Below, piece by piece: positions 1-9,171 of a DNA stretch of 43,778 nucleotides. Origin of the DNA: Acidobacteriaceae bacterium. Its GTDB lineage: Bacteria; Acidobacteriota; Terriglobia; Terriglobales; Acidobacteriaceae. The first letter of the stretch is position 1; each line of letters starts with the position of its first letter. The position numbers and the translations under genes were made by a program. Below the pieces are notes generated by a model. It made no database searches. It had not been told where the DNA came from and worked only from the letters and a program-made list of their open reading frames with translations. Location: positions 2,741 through 46,518 of the forward strand of contig PLXP01000107.1 of the NCBI GenBank assembly GCA_003151435.1. The letters are read 5' to 3'.

Positions 1-610
1 TGCCGAGTTTGCGGCTCAAGGTGGAAAACAACTGCAGAATCTCAGACTGTGTGATGATGTCGAGCGCGCTTGTAGGTTCATCAGCAATCAAGAGCGGCGG
101 CCGGTGCAGCACAGCCATCCCGATGAGCACGCGCTGAGCCTGTCCAACGCTGAGTTGCGCCGGATACTGGCGCAGGACATTGCGGCCTGCTGGAAGGCTC
201 ACGTTCTCGAGCATCTCAAGCAATGCGCTCTCACACTCCTCGCGCGTGGACCGATGGTGAATCTTCCACGCCTCTTCGAGTTGTGTGCCAATGCGCAGCG
301 CGGGATTGAGCGATGACATCGGGCTCTGCAGAACGAGTGCGATTTCCCTTCCCCGCAACGAGCGCATGTCACGTTCTTTCATTTCCATCAGATCGCGGCC
401 ATTGAACAGCATCGTCCCTTCCGCTTTGCCGCGCTTCAAGTGCAGCAGCTTCAGGATCGCGAGCGCCAGCGTGCTCTTGCCGCATCCGCTCTGCCCCACA
501 AGACCCAGCACTTCGCCCCGCCGCACTTCGAGCGACAGATCGCGAAGAACCTCGGGCCTTCCCGGGTAACTCGCCGAAATCCGAAGCGACAAAAGCGGCT
601 GCGCTGTCAT
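1..610 (-). CDS. Peptide-type ABC importer ATPase (partial, C-terminus off the left edge)
   Basis: This is the ATP-binding subunit of a dipeptide/oligopeptide-type ABC importer (OppD/DppD family), which powers uptake from the cytoplasmic face of the inner membrane. About 203 codons are present and the gene runs off the window before its C-terminal oligopeptide-transporter tail. Visible motifs are Walker A GQSGCGKS (about residues 38-45), a Q-loop (LVLQSPMSSLNP), the signature LSVGQAQR, and Walker B LLIADEPTSALD. The third signature residue is Val instead of the usual Gly (LSGGQ), a tolerated variant in this family. The ATG at 610 overlaps the TAA stop of the binding-protein gene by one base (TAATG), so translation is probably coupled. 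The family is clear; the substrate cannot be read from the sequence. Confidence 0.9.
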   Translation of the reverse strand, partial: MTAQPLLSLRISASYPGRPEVLRDLSLEVRRGEVLGLVGQSGCGKSTLALAILKLLHLKRGKAEGTMLFNGRDLMEMKERDMRSLRGREIALVLQSPMSSLNPALRIGTQLEEAWKIHHRSTREECESALLEMLENVSLPAGRNVLRQYPAQLSVGQAQRVLIGMAVLHRPPLLIADEPTSALDIITQSEILQLFSTLSRKLG

Positions 611-2241
611 TAGCGGTTTCTCGCAACCTCGGTTCCCAGCGTCAGTTGATCGATATTCCAGTACACCTGCGGCCTCAGCACCACCGGATGAGCATTGTGA
701 AGGCCGGCCGAAATCGCGGATAAAGCATCCTTGTTCACCAGATAAATGAACGGTTCTTGCTCCCAGACAATCTGCTGCACGCGGTCGATCGCCTGCTTCC
801 GCTTCTTCACGTCAAGGCTCGCGGCCTGCGCGCGCATCAAACCGTCAATCTCCGCTTCCCATGCGGTGGCGGGCGCTTTCTGGCTCGGATTCCATTGGTG
901 ATTCTCCGCCGAACTCAGCCACACATTCATCTGCGCATTGGGGTCCAGGTCGTCATTCACCAGCCCCAGCAGACACGCCTCATAGTTGAAACTCCGAGTG
1001 ATGCGTTCAATGAGCGAAGGAAAATCGAGCGTGACCACATTCAGGCGGATGCCGATGCCGCCCAAATCCTGTTGGATCATGGTGGCCATGCGCTCGCGAT
1101 CCTTGTTGCCCGCATTGGTGATCACAGAGAACTCCACGGCATGGCCACCGCGATCGCGAAGGACGCCATTCTGCAGGCGGAATCCATCCTGCCCGAGCGC
1201 CTGCAGCGCAACGTTCCGGTCAAATGCATGAGGCCGCAACCGCTGGTTGAACCAGAACTGGTTGGCGGGAGAAATCCAGCTCACCGCAGGTCGCGCGTGC
1301 CCGCGAAACACCACGCGCGCCAGGTCGTCGCGATGGATCGATGCGGAGATCGCGCGCCGGAAATTCGTCGATGCGAACCATGCCTTCTTGTAATCCGGCA
1401 GCGGCGCCGTCGGAACCAGGTTGAACCACATCTCTTCGGAGTCGAGCGACACCCCCGCATCAAACGCCATCTGCGGAGCCCGCGCCGCCAGCTTGTCGAA
1501 ATATTCGCCATTGAGCGAGTTGATGAAGTCAATTTCGCCACGCGTCAGGCGAAGCATCTCGATGTCCCGATTCTGCTGAATGTCGAGACGAACCGAATCG
1601 ATATACGGCAACTGGCGACCGGCTGCGTCGTGCTTCCAGTAGTTTGAATTGCGCTTCAAGAGCAGATACGAGCCTGCTTTATTCTCGGCAAGATAGTACG
1701 GGCCCAGAACCGCTCTCTCTTTTTGCGGTGACCTTGCCGACACAATCGCGACCTGATCAAACAGCTTGTCCAGCCCGACGATGGGAGCGGAAAATGTAAT
1801 CGTGATTCGATTCTTGCCGGCCACCTGCGTGAGCACTTTCCCATCGCTCGATCGGAAGGAATCGCCAGTTGGCGAGTGAAGCGCGGGGTCCATCAGGCGC
1901 TGCATCGTGTACGCAACGTCTTCGGCGGAAAACGAAGTCCCATCGGAGAAGCGAACATTCTCGCGCAGCATAAAGGTGATGGCGTTTCCCTTCTGAGTCA
2001 CTCTCCACGAGGTCGCCAGTTCCGGCTCCAACTGCTGCGATCGACGATTCAACCGCATCAGCACGCCGCCGGTGAGATAGCGAACGGTCTCCGATGCATC
2101 GTCCGCCACAAGCAACGGGTCGAACGTCTTGGGTTCCGATCCCAGGCAGAATCGCAACTGGTTCCCAGCTTGAGCGCGCACAGCAGCGGCGTTCACGAGC
2201 AAGGCAATCAGCAGGAAGGAAAGAATCAAACGCCGTCTCAT
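610..2241 (-). CDS. ABC importer substrate-binding protein, family 5 (SBP_bac_5)
   Basis: This is the periplasmic solute-binding protein of the importer, 543 residues. It has an N-terminal signal peptide (MRRRLILSFLLIALLVNAAAVRA) followed by the family-5 opening (LRFCLGSEPKTFDPLL) and the conserved block around FSDGTSFSAEDVAYTMQRL. The open frame extends upstream to 2505, but that part overlaps the permease gene and lacks secretion features. Two ATGs compete: 2247 overlaps the permease stop as ATGA, while 2241 has an AGGAG (2254-2250) eight bases upstream. I chose 2241 because the ribosome site is only two bases from 2247. Family 5 proteins bind peptides, nickel, opines or oligosaccharides; peptides are the default guess only. 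It is unusual that the binding protein lies third in the operon. Confidence 0.9.
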   Translation of the reverse strand: MRRRLILSFLLIALLVNAAAVRAQAGNQLRFCLGSEPKTFDPLLVADDASETVRYLTGGVLMRLNRRSQQLEPELATSWRVTQKGNAITFMLRENVRFSDGTSFSAEDVAYTMQRLMDPALHSPTGDSFRSSDGKVLTQVAGKNRITITFSAPIVGLDKLFDQVAIVSARSPQKERAVLGPYYLAENKAGSYLLLKRNSNYWKHDAAGRQLPYIDSVRLDIQQNRDIEMLRLTRGEIDFINSLNGEYFDKLAARAPQMAFDAGVSLDSEEMWFNLVPTAPLPDYKKAWFASTNFRRAISASIHRDDLARVVFRGHARPAVSWISPANQFWFNQRLRPHAFDRNVALQALGQDGFRLQNGVLRDRGGHAVEFSVITNAGNKDRERMATMIQQDLGGIGIRLNVVTLDFPSLIERITRSFNYEACLLGLVNDDLDPNAQMNVWLSSAENHQWNPSQKAPATAWEAEIDGLMRAQAASLDVKKRKQAIDRVQQIVWEQEPFIYLVNKDALSAISAGLHNAHPVVLRPQVYWNIDQLTLGTEVARNR

Positions 2242-2243
2242 GT

Positions 2244-3044
2244 TCATAGCTCCTCTTTTTGCAATGCAAGGTGGAAACAGCTCACGGTGGTGATCAGCAA
2301 AATGAGCGGCACAAATTGCCGGGGATGCGCGTTGAAAGCCGAGAAACTCTCCAGTTCGCGCAGCAAACTGCCCCATGAAGGAAGAGGCTCCGCCACACCC
2401 AGTCCAAGAATTCCGAGATTGGCCTCCGCAAGAATAAAAACGGGAATGGATATCCAGAACTGCGCGTAGAGAATCGGCTTCAGGTTGGGAAGAACGTGTC
2501 GCCACAGCAATCGGAAGCCGCTGCTGCCTGAAGCGCGTGCCAGCAGAACAACATCAGAGCCGCATAGCGTGCGGGCATCCGCGCAGATCACGCGCGCTGC
2601 CCCTGCCCATCCCAGCAAGCCGAGCATCCCAAACGTAATCACCACCGACGTAAAGGGTGCGACGTTGAGGGGCAATAACGCGCGAACCGAAATCAGCAGA
2701 AACAGCCACGGCAAAGACAGGAACAGGTCGGTCGCGGCCATCACGCAGCTTTCCAGCCAACCACCCACAAACCCCGCGCTGCCCCCGATCAGCGCGGCAA
2801 GCAGGCTCGACAGCAGCGCGGCCGCGGGGGCCAGCAACAGCGACACACGCGTGCCGTAGAGTAGACGCGAAAAGCGGTCGCGCCCCAGGTCATCGGTGCC
2901 CAGCAGATGCTGACTGGAACAATCCGCATTCGGTACGTCACGAAACTGTTGCGCATACGAAGCCGGAGCCACAAAGTCCGCAAGCAGGCAAGTGGCCGAG
3001 ACCACGACCAGAAAGAGGATGGCTGTGACGCGAAAGGCCTTCAT
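2244..3044 (-). CDS. ABC importer permease, DppC/OppC-like
   Basis: Inner-membrane channel subunit, 266 residues, of the BPD_transp_1 family. The N-terminal membrane segment (AILFLVVVSATCLLADFV) is followed by the OppC/DppC-type motif LLGTDDLGRDRFSRLLYGTR, several hydrophobic segments, and an EAA-like cytoplasmic loop (LARASGSSGFRLLWRHVLPNLKP) that contacts the ATPase. The GTDDLGRD block is diagnostic of the C-type permease. Its ATG at 3044 overlaps the stop of the upstream permease (ATGA). Its own stop overlaps the first possible start of the binding-protein gene. It would form a heterodimer with the product of 3041-3907. Confidence 0.9.
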   Translation of the reverse strand: MKAFRVTAILFLVVVSATCLLADFVAPASYAQQFRDVPNADCSSQHLLGTDDLGRDRFSRLLYGTRVSLLLAPAAALLSSLLAALIGGSAGFVGGWLESCVMAATDLFLSLPWLFLLISVRALLPLNVAPFTSVVITFGMLGLLGWAGAARVICADARTLCGSDVVLLARASGSSGFRLLWRHVLPNLKPILYAQFWISIPVFILAEANLGILGLGVAEPLPSWGSLLRELESFSAFNAHPRQFVPLILLITTVSCFHLALQKEEL

Positions 3045-3907
3045 ACTTCACCTGCGCGCATCGGCTGCGCCACGAGTTCGGCGGCGGAGTTGGCCAGAAG
3101 CGTAATCAACGTGACGATCATGGTCAGGTTCACCAGCAGTTCAAGGTCGCGGCTCAGCGCGGCCTTCCATGCGAGTTGCCCGATTCCCGGAAGATCGCAC
3201 AGAACCTCCACCGGAATTGCAGCAGCAAACGCAATACAAACAGAGACACCTGCCAAGGCAAACAACTGAGGAGCGGCAACCGGCAATACATGCCACACAA
3301 ATACCCGAAGACCACCAAGCCCTTTTGCCCGAGCCGTCAACACATGCGGGAGAGCAACGCTGCGAACCAGCAGATTGCGCGCGTAGTGGAAGATCTTGGG
3401 AAAGACAACCAGCCCGATGACGAGCCGCCCCGGAGCCTGCGCAATGACAAACAGAAGTGCCAGAACCGCGGCAGGGATGCAAAGCAGAATCGTCGCCAGC
3501 AGACTTGCTCCAACGTCAATAACGCTCGAACGCGCCATCACCGCCGTTGTGGCCAAGCCCAATCCAAACATCCATCCAATGGCCAATCCCATTCCTATCG
3601 ACTTCAACGTTTCAGGGAAGCGCTCCGCCAGCAGTTGTCGCACCGGCTCATGCAGAGCGACGGAGAATCCAAAGTTGCCGTGCAGGAGTTGGGCCCAATA
3701 GCGCAGATAGAAACTCGCCAGATTGCGATCGTGTACCTGCGATTGCCGCAGTGCCTGCAGACTCTCCTGGCTCAGCCGGCTATCGAGTTCTTCCTCGTCC
3801 ACACCATATCCGGGCGCAATGCGCACCAGGGTGGCGCCCAGGAACCCACCAAGCAACAAGACAATCACCATCCTGCCCGCGTGTTTGACCAGCTTGCGCA
3901 ACGTCAC
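3041..3907 (-). CDS. ABC importer permease, DppB/OppB-like
   Basis: First gene of the importer operon, 288 residues. It has an N-terminal membrane segment (MVIVLLLGGFLGATLVRIAPG), the B-type periplasmic stretch ending FYLRYWAQLLHGNFGFS, five further hydrophobic segments, and an EAA loop (TARAKGLGGLRVFVWHVLP). The extracytoplasmic loop with GNFGFS is typical of OppB/DppB. The start is uncertain. The GTG at 3907 directly abuts a GGGAG (3911-3907), which is too close, whereas the TTG at 3901 lies five bases from it and costs only two residues. The 189 bp between this gene and the HD-GYP gene should contain the operon promoter; I could not assign one. Confidence 0.88.
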   Translation of the reverse strand: MTLRKLVKHAGRMVIVLLLGGFLGATLVRIAPGYGVDEEELDSRLSQESLQALRQSQVHDRNLASFYLRYWAQLLHGNFGFSVALHEPVRQLLAERFPETLKSIGMGLAIGWMFGLGLATTAVMARSSVIDVGASLLATILLCIPAAVLALLFVIAQAPGRLVIGLVVFPKIFHYARNLLVRSVALPHVLTARAKGLGGLRVFVWHVLPVAAPQLFALAGVSVCIAFAAAIPVEVLCDLPGIGQLAWKAALSRDLELLVNLTMIVTLITLLANSAAELVAQPMRAGEV

Positions 3908-4096
3908 TCCCGGCGAAAACGCCCTCTCATGAGAGACCGCTCCTGCACATCGTTCCTATCGGCATTCGGCGTTGCCCTCTTGATGGAATGGAAGGCGGGA
4001 ATCGATCTCAATCGCAGCGTCCATCCGTTTCGGGAAACGCGGGTACAATTCTCAAAACGCATTCCGCTTGTCGAGCGTAGAAGGAACTTCCGCGAC

Positions 4097-6583
4097 TCAA
4101 TTCAAGGCGGCGGAAGGGGCGAGCCTTATGCCGCCCATCACGATGGTTCCATCGCGCTCATAGTGAAGTTGCTTGGCCGCATACATCTTCCTGTCTGCTT
4201 CGGCCAGCAGCTTTTCTGCCTCGATCCCGTCCTGCGGGTAGAACGCGGCCCCGGCGCTCAGAGATAGAAAATCGGCTCCGCAGACTTCGCGCCCTGCTTT
4301 TTGCGCCATGGCGCTCAGGTGCGCGGCTCGTTCGCTGACTGCCTTCTCCGTCATGTTAGGAGCTATAATCACAAACTCATCGCCGCCCATGCGTGCCGCG
4401 TAATCGTAGCGACGGCAGGCTTGCCCCATCCATCCGGCCAGGAGCTTGAGCACCTTGTCTCCCGCCAGATGTCCAAAGCGATCGTTGATTTGCTTGAATC
4501 CATCCAGATCGCACACGATGACAGCAACCGTGGAATGTTCCCGCTTGCAGCGCGCCAGTTCCTGCTCAAGGTGCATTGAGAGTGCTCGTGCATTGGCCAT
4601 GCCGGTTAGGTAGTCGATGGTGGCCGAACTCTCCGCCTCACGATATTTCAAGGCGTTCTCAATAAATAGCGCCACGCGGGAAGTGATCACCTGCAAAACG
4701 CGCAAATGGTCGCTGGTAAAGGCGTCCGGCGCAGCCTGATAGAGCGCGAGAACACCAACCAGGCCGGTGACCCCTTCCAGGGGAACAGCAAGCGCAGAGC
4801 GCGGCTCTGAGGTGCTTGTTTTCCCATGTGCGAAGCCCGTCTCCACCGCGGGATTTCCATTGATAATGGGCCGTGCATTCTCCGCGACCCATCCGCAGAG
4901 GCCGGTTCCCACCGGGATCTGCAGCGAAGACAGCAACCGGAAATTGTCACCGCTCACGAACTCAGGCAGCAGCAGATCGCCCTTGCGGACAAATGCGACG
5001 ATCGAGTCGTAAGGAACCAGCTTCCGAAGCCGCATTGCAACCAGCGAGAGCGTCTCATCCAGGCTCAAGGAGTTTCCAAGATCCTGGCTCAGTTCAAAGA
5101 GCGTATGCGCCTCCTGCCGGGCCGACGCGATGGAGGAGAGGAAGTCGGTCTGGTTGCCGCGTCGTTTGAGATCAAGCTCAAACCCGGCGGCGGGCCTCTG
5201 CCCACGCTCCACCGTATGGCTAAAGCTGAGCGAGTCTTTCAGCGTCTCTTCGAGGCTATGAACCGCAAGGCTTTCCAGTTCGAGGTAGCGGCGCTGAAGA
5301 ACCTCAACCACCTGCGGATCAAAAGATATTCCCGCCTCCTCAACGATCTGTTTCATGGCCTCACCCAGCGGCAGCGCCTTGCGGTATTGGCGATCGGAGG
5401 CCAACGCATCAAGACAATCCACCGCGGTCAGAATGCGCGCGCCAATGGGAATTTCTTCGCCTTTCAGACCATCGGGATAACCTTCGCCATTCCACTTCTC
5501 GTGATGCGAGCGCACAATCGGAGCGACCGGATACGGAAATGCCACTTTCTCCAGAATCTCCGCTCCCACGATTGGATGAATCTTCATCTTCTCGAACTCT
5601 TCAGGAGTAAGACGGCCGGGCTTATTGATAATGTGATCGGGCACAGCCAGCTTGCCAATGTCGTGCAGCAGGGCCGCGGCCCGCAGAGCATCCATGTCCT
5701 GTTCCACGAGCCCCAGATCCTCTGCGATGGCCACCGCATAGGTGCGCACACGATGAAGATGGCCATGCGTATTGTGATCCTTGGCATCGATGGCCAGTGC
5801 CAATCCCTCGATCGTACGCAGATGGAGCGCGCAAACCTCTTCTACGTGGCGCTTTTCGGCTTGCACATGCCGTTCTTCGATTTCGACGCGCCGCTTTTCA
5901 TCCTCCAGCCTGCCCAGATACAGATGATATGACCGGTAAATCCAGTACATGATGGGCACCACCAACAGCGCGCCCTGCCAACCGACGAACCGGTTGGAGA
6001 AGCTCACAAGACCCACCACAGCCGCGCCGATCAGATAAAAAGGAATCGACCAGAAGTAGGTTTCCGACCAGATGCCGCGGAGTGGCCGACCTTCGCTCAG
6101 CGCGATTACGATGGCGATGGGCGCGGTGTTGGCCAGAAAATAGGTGCAGGCTGCCACCAGCAGCAGCAAGGGCATGCTGTTTTTGAGGAACCCCGCCGAC
6201 ACGTGATACGCGAAGTATGTTGCTGCGATGGCAATTGAGGTCATGCCCAGAACATTGAATGCAACCTTCACCGGATCTGGCCGCTGCTTTGTTCTCCAAA
6301 CGCACTGAGCCAGCGCGGCCGTGCAACCGATCACCAGTGTCTCGGCCAGCGAGAGTTCCAGAACACCGAGCAGGACGAAGAGAAAATGCACCGACATGGT
6401 GCTCTCCATGCCCGGCAGCCTGACCTTCATGGTGGAAGCAAGAATCGCGATGAGAAGATAGCAGCCGAACTTCAGCAGATCATCGGAGTGCCAGTGCAGC
6501 AGCGATGTCCCAAGTACCGTCGCTCCCGCCACTGTCACCAGAGCGACGAACGCCACGGCTCGTTTTGGCATGGAAAGACCCAC
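4097..6583 (-). CDS. Membrane HD-GYP / GAF / GGDEF cyclic-di-GMP enzyme
   Basis: An 828-residue signalling protein with both cyclic-di-GMP-making and -degrading domains. Residues about 8-220 form a hydrophobic N-terminal sensor of roughly seven to eight membrane segments, then a short charged helix (225-250). An HD-GYP phosphodiesterase domain follows (about 255-440), with HD at 307-308 and HHEKWNGEGYPDGL at 360-373, both intact. A GAF domain (about 500-645) comes next. The C-terminal GGDEF domain (about 655-815) has GGDEF at 733-737, the metal aspartate in CDLDGF (692), and an RxxD inhibitory site (724-727) five residues before GGDEF. The start is GTG 6583, supported by GGGGAGAG (6599-6592) eight bases upstream; the ATG at 6571 is an alternative. 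All key residues are present, so both activities are possible; which one dominates cannot be told from sequence. Confidence 0.93.
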   Translation of the reverse strand: MGLSMPKRAVAFVALVTVAGATVLGTSLLHWHSDDLLKFGCYLLIAILASTMKVRLPGMESTMSVHFLFVLLGVLELSLAETLVIGCTAALAQCVWRTKQRPDPVKVAFNVLGMTSIAIAATYFAYHVSAGFLKNSMPLLLLVAACTYFLANTAPIAIVIALSEGRPLRGIWSETYFWSIPFYLIGAAVVGLVSFSNRFVGWQGALLVVPIMYWIYRSYHLYLGRLEDEKRRVEIEERHVQAEKRHVEEVCALHLRTIEGLALAIDAKDHNTHGHLHRVRTYAVAIAEDLGLVEQDMDALRAAALLHDIGKLAVPDHIINKPGRLTPEEFEKMKIHPIVGAEILEKVAFPYPVAPIVRSHHEKWNGEGYPDGLKGEEIPIGARILTAVDCLDALASDRQYRKALPLGEAMKQIVEEAGISFDPQVVEVLQRRYLELESLAVHSLEETLKDSLSFSHTVERGQRPAAGFELDLKRRGNQTDFLSSIASARQEAHTLFELSQDLGNSLSLDETLSLVAMRLRKLVPYDSIVAFVRKGDLLLPEFVSGDNFRLLSSLQIPVGTGLCGWVAENARPIINGNPAVETGFAHGKTSTSEPRSALAVPLEGVTGLVGVLALYQAAPDAFTSDHLRVLQVITSRVALFIENALKYREAESSATIDYLTGMANARALSMHLEQELARCKREHSTVAVIVCDLDGFKQINDRFGHLAGDKVLKLLAGWMGQACRRYDYAARMGGDEFVIIAPNMTEKAVSERAAHLSAMAQKAGREVCGADFLSLSAGAAFYPQDGIEAEKLLAEADRKMYAAKQLHYERDGTIVMGGIRLAPSAALN

Positions 6584-7254
6584 TGATTGGACTCTCCCCG
6601 GGTCGTACAGTCATGCGGTTCTCGCGTTACCGTCCTGCCCCAATAACACCATTGATGCCTGGCGCCTCGATGCTTTGGACCGCCGTCCGCTCGCATGCAG
6701 TCTCTTCGCAGTGTCTCGCCCGTGTCGCGCCGCACGATGGAACCCATCGCCGTATTGGCCCCACAAGCGTCGCAGCAGCACTCCGCACGATGCCCTTGTC
6801 CCTGGAGCCGGAACTTGTTCAGTGCCTTCATCGGCCAAGAGAGATACATCCTTTACGAAACTAACGTGCAGTACAAAAGTTTTTGCGGCGAGAAGATTAG
6901 CCGGCGTACACGGCCCGTTTGCTCTGTTTTCAAGCAAACCTCGGCCGCAAAACAAACAAATACTCTGGTCACTCGATTCCGATTACTTCAGATATTAAAG
7001 ACTTTCTAATCCGGGGCCGATGACCAAACCAATCCGCATGAGAAGCCTCTCATCTGGCGGCCCATGCCCATCGACTCTGCTGCTCCAGCCGAGAAGTCAC
7101 GCGGCGAGCAATGTACTTGACTCCGACAAAGCGCCTGCAGTGGCGCTGAAGCAGGAAGTTTCGGACTAATCGAGCTGGCGTATCCGAAAGTCATTCCTGC
7201 ATACAGTTGGAACACTCGACCCCGAAAGATGCGTGGAACCGAAGGAGAACGTCA
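6584..7254. other. Non-coding stretch between divergent genes
   Basis: This 671-bp region separates the HD-GYP gene (leftward) from the subtilase gene (rightward) and must carry both promoters. The part from about 6840 to 7015 is AT-richer than the flanks. A 7-bp hairpin GTTTGCT/AGCAAAC (6917-6923 with 6933-6939) is visible, without a T-run. I found no gene with a convincing start and family, and no riboswitch that I can support. Small frames on both strands lack consistent codon bias, apart from a doubtful cysteine-rich one on the minus strand listed among the rejected items. Confidence 0.5.
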
Positions 7255-9084
7255 ATGATTTCAAAGAAACTCAAAAGCGCCATGTGGGGAAGATCGATTC
7301 TCGTCGCATGCGTGCTTCTCGTCAGCGCCAGCCTGGCTTGTGCTGGCCCACACAAAATGTCAAAAGACCTTGAGGGAAAGAAAGGCTCCGATCAGGTCGA
7401 CGTGATTGTGCAGTTCAGCCACATGCCCACTGCCGCAAATCATAGGAAGGTTTTGAAACGTGGCGGCAAGCTGAAAAAGGAGCTCCGCTTGTTCAAGAGT
7501 GGCGCCTACCGGGTACCCGCGTCCGAACTCGCCGACCTCGTCGCCGATCCTGAAGTCGTCCACATCTCGCCGGACCGGCCCATCAGGAGCACCAGCACCG
7601 GTACACCCGTCATTGACTTTCACACCGACACCGTCAATGCTCCAGTAGCATGGGCGCAGGGCCTGGACGGTACCGGCATCGGCGTTGCGATCATCGACAG
7701 TGGCATCGCACCTGTGAGCGACTTGAACAGCCAGAACCTCGTGTACAGCCAGGACTTCGTGGGAGACAATGGCGGCAGTCCCAGTGACCTGTATGGACAC
7801 GGCACCCATGTGGCCGGGATTATCGCCGGAACCGGCAAGAATTCCCGCGGCAACAGCGTCAAATACACCTTCCAGGGCATCGCCAAAAACGCGCCGCTCA
7901 TCAATCTTCGGGTGCTCGGCCAGGACGGCTCCGGCACCGACAGCGACGTGATTGAAGCCATCCAGACAGCAATCCAGCTGAAGGACACCTACAACATCCG
8001 GGTCATCAACCTTTCAGTAGGAAGAGGAGTGTACGAAAGCTACACAGTCGATCCACTCTGCCAGGCAGTTGAGCAGGCGTGGGCGGCCGGCATCGTCGTG
8101 GTGGTTTCCGCGGGAAACGATGGACGCGACAACTCCGCGGGCACTAACGGCTACGGCACCATTACTGCTCCGGGCAACGATCCGTACGTGATCACCGTAG
8201 GCGCGATGAACACCCTGGGAACGGCCGATCGCACGGATGATGTGCCTGCCAGCTACAGTTCAAAAGGCCCGACGCTCTGGGACCAGGTGGTAAAGCCCGA
8301 CCTGGTGGCTCCAGGCAATCTCATCGTCTCTCTCTACAATCCCGGGGATACTCTGAATCAGGAATTTCCCGCGAACGCAATCCCCTACTCGCTGTATGTT
8401 GCGAATGGCACCAGCACCCATTCCAAAGACTACTTCGTCCTGAGCGGGACCAGCATGGCCGCGCCCATGGTCAGCGGCGCCGCGGCTCTGCTGCTGCAGC
8501 AGAACCCCGCCCTGACTCCGGATCAACTCAAAGTGCGGCTGATGAAGACCGCTTTCAAGAACCTGGTTCCCAACGCAACGGCCACTGATTCGGTGACGGG
8601 ACAAACCTTCAGTCTCCAGGCCGATATCTTCACGGTGGGCGCCGGCTATCTCGACATTCAGGCGGCTTTGGCTGACACCTATCTGGCTCCCTCAACACCG
8701 GGCGCCGCTATGTCTCCCGCCGCGGCACTCGATAGCGACGGAAACGTCGTGATGGTGAACAGCAACTCCGTCTTGTCGGGACAGAACGCGTTCGGCCTCG
8801 ACTCCGATGGACTCTCCGTCATGTGGGGCACCAGCGCCATGGGCACCGACTCCAGCGGCCTCTCCGTAATGTGGGGCACCGCCTTTTCAGGAACGGACTC
8901 GAGCGGGTTCTCTGTCATGTGGGGCACTGCGGCCATGGCCGGAACGGACTCCTCCGGATTCTCCGTGATGTGGGGCACCAGCTCGGCGAGCGCAGAAAGC
9001 GTGATGTGGGGATGTAGCGTCATGTGGGGCTCGAGCACATCGGGAGCCGAAGTCTCCGCACACGGCGACAGCTGGAAAAAGTGA
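7255..9084 (+). CDS. Secreted subtilisin-like serine protease (S8) with C-terminal VMWG repeats
   Basis: A 609-residue S8 peptidase. A signal peptide (residues 1-29) is followed by an inhibitor-I9-like propeptide (about 40-115) and the catalytic domain (about 135-475). The triad is D148 (IIDSG), H182 (GHGTHVAG) and S400 (SGTSMAAP), with oxyanion N288 (SAGND). After the fold ends, residues about 514-594 hold six VMWG motifs, four of them in a spaced DSSG-x-SVMWGT unit and the last two back to back. The start is ATG 7255, with AGGAG (7243-7247) seven bases upstream; the open frame upstream of it has no support. A hairpin terminator follows at 9172-9220. The family is certain. The role of the repeats is unknown; surface attachment or secretion sorting are guesses. 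Confidence 0.95.
   Translation: MISKKLKSAMWGRSILVACVLLVSASLACAGPHKMSKDLEGKKGSDQVDVIVQFSHMPTAANHRKVLKRGGKLKKELRLFKSGAYRVPASELADLVADPEVVHISPDRPIRSTSTGTPVIDFHTDTVNAPVAWAQGLDGTGIGVAIIDSGIAPVSDLNSQNLVYSQDFVGDNGGSPSDLYGHGTHVAGIIAGTGKNSRGNSVKYTFQGIAKNAPLINLRVLGQDGSGTDSDVIEAIQTAIQLKDTYNIRVINLSVGRGVYESYTVDPLCQAVEQAWAAGIVVVVSAGNDGRDNSAGTNGYGTITAPGNDPYVITVGAMNTLGTADRTDDVPASYSSKGPTLWDQVVKPDLVAPGNLIVSLYNPGDTLNQEFPANAIPYSLYVANGTSTHSKDYFVLSGTSMAAPMVSGAAALLLQQNPALTPDQLKVRLMKTAFKNLVPNATATDSVTGQTFSLQADIFTVGAGYLDIQAALADTYLAPSTPGAAMSPAAALDSDGNVVMVNSNSVLSGQNAFGLDSDGLSVMWGTSAMGTDSSGLSVMWGTAFSGTDSSGFSVMWGTAAMAGTDSSGFSVMWGTSSASAESVMWGCSVMWGSSTSGAEVSAHGDSWKK
8812..9036 (+). repeat. In-frame VMWG repeat array at the subtilase C-terminus
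   Basis: Six copies of a unit centred on V-M-W-G are encoded in tandem. The four longer units share the form DS(S/D)G-(L/F)-SVMWGT with 14-17 residue spacing, and the last two are compressed (SVMWGC, SVMWGS). The DNA repeats are imperfect but clearly related, which suggests duplication followed by drift. I recall comparable W-G-T repeats at the ends of S8 proteases in other phyla, but I cannot name a described domain for them. Confidence 0.85.
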
Positions 9085-9171
9085 ATCACTCCCGCGCGTC
9101 AACAGCGCAAACCGGTGCTGCCGAGGAAAACATTAATCTAAGCAGACCCTGATACGTGCGGGACTTCGGAG

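Noticed and set aside
3176..4267. 363-residue open frame on the plus strand
   Set aside because: Antisense to the DppB-like permease and to the end of the HD-GYP gene; low-complexity Arg/Gln/Asn composition typical of a shadow frame.
4826..5932. 368-residue open frame on the plus strand
   Set aside because: It lies entirely antisense to the HD-GYP/GGDEF gene, whose domains and motifs are intact; no ribosome site or family.
6535..6849. 104-residue cysteine-rich minus-strand frame (CCCDACG...)
   Set aside because: One CxxC pair only, no clear family, no properly spaced ribosome site, and it overlaps the start of the HD-GYP gene. Not excluded, but not supportable.
6917..6960. Possible cyclic-di-GMP riboswitch near the HD-GYP gene (GCAAACC stretch and hairpin)
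   Set aside because: The conserved GEMM-I helices and tetraloop receptor could not be drawn; the resemblance is limited to a short AAACC string.
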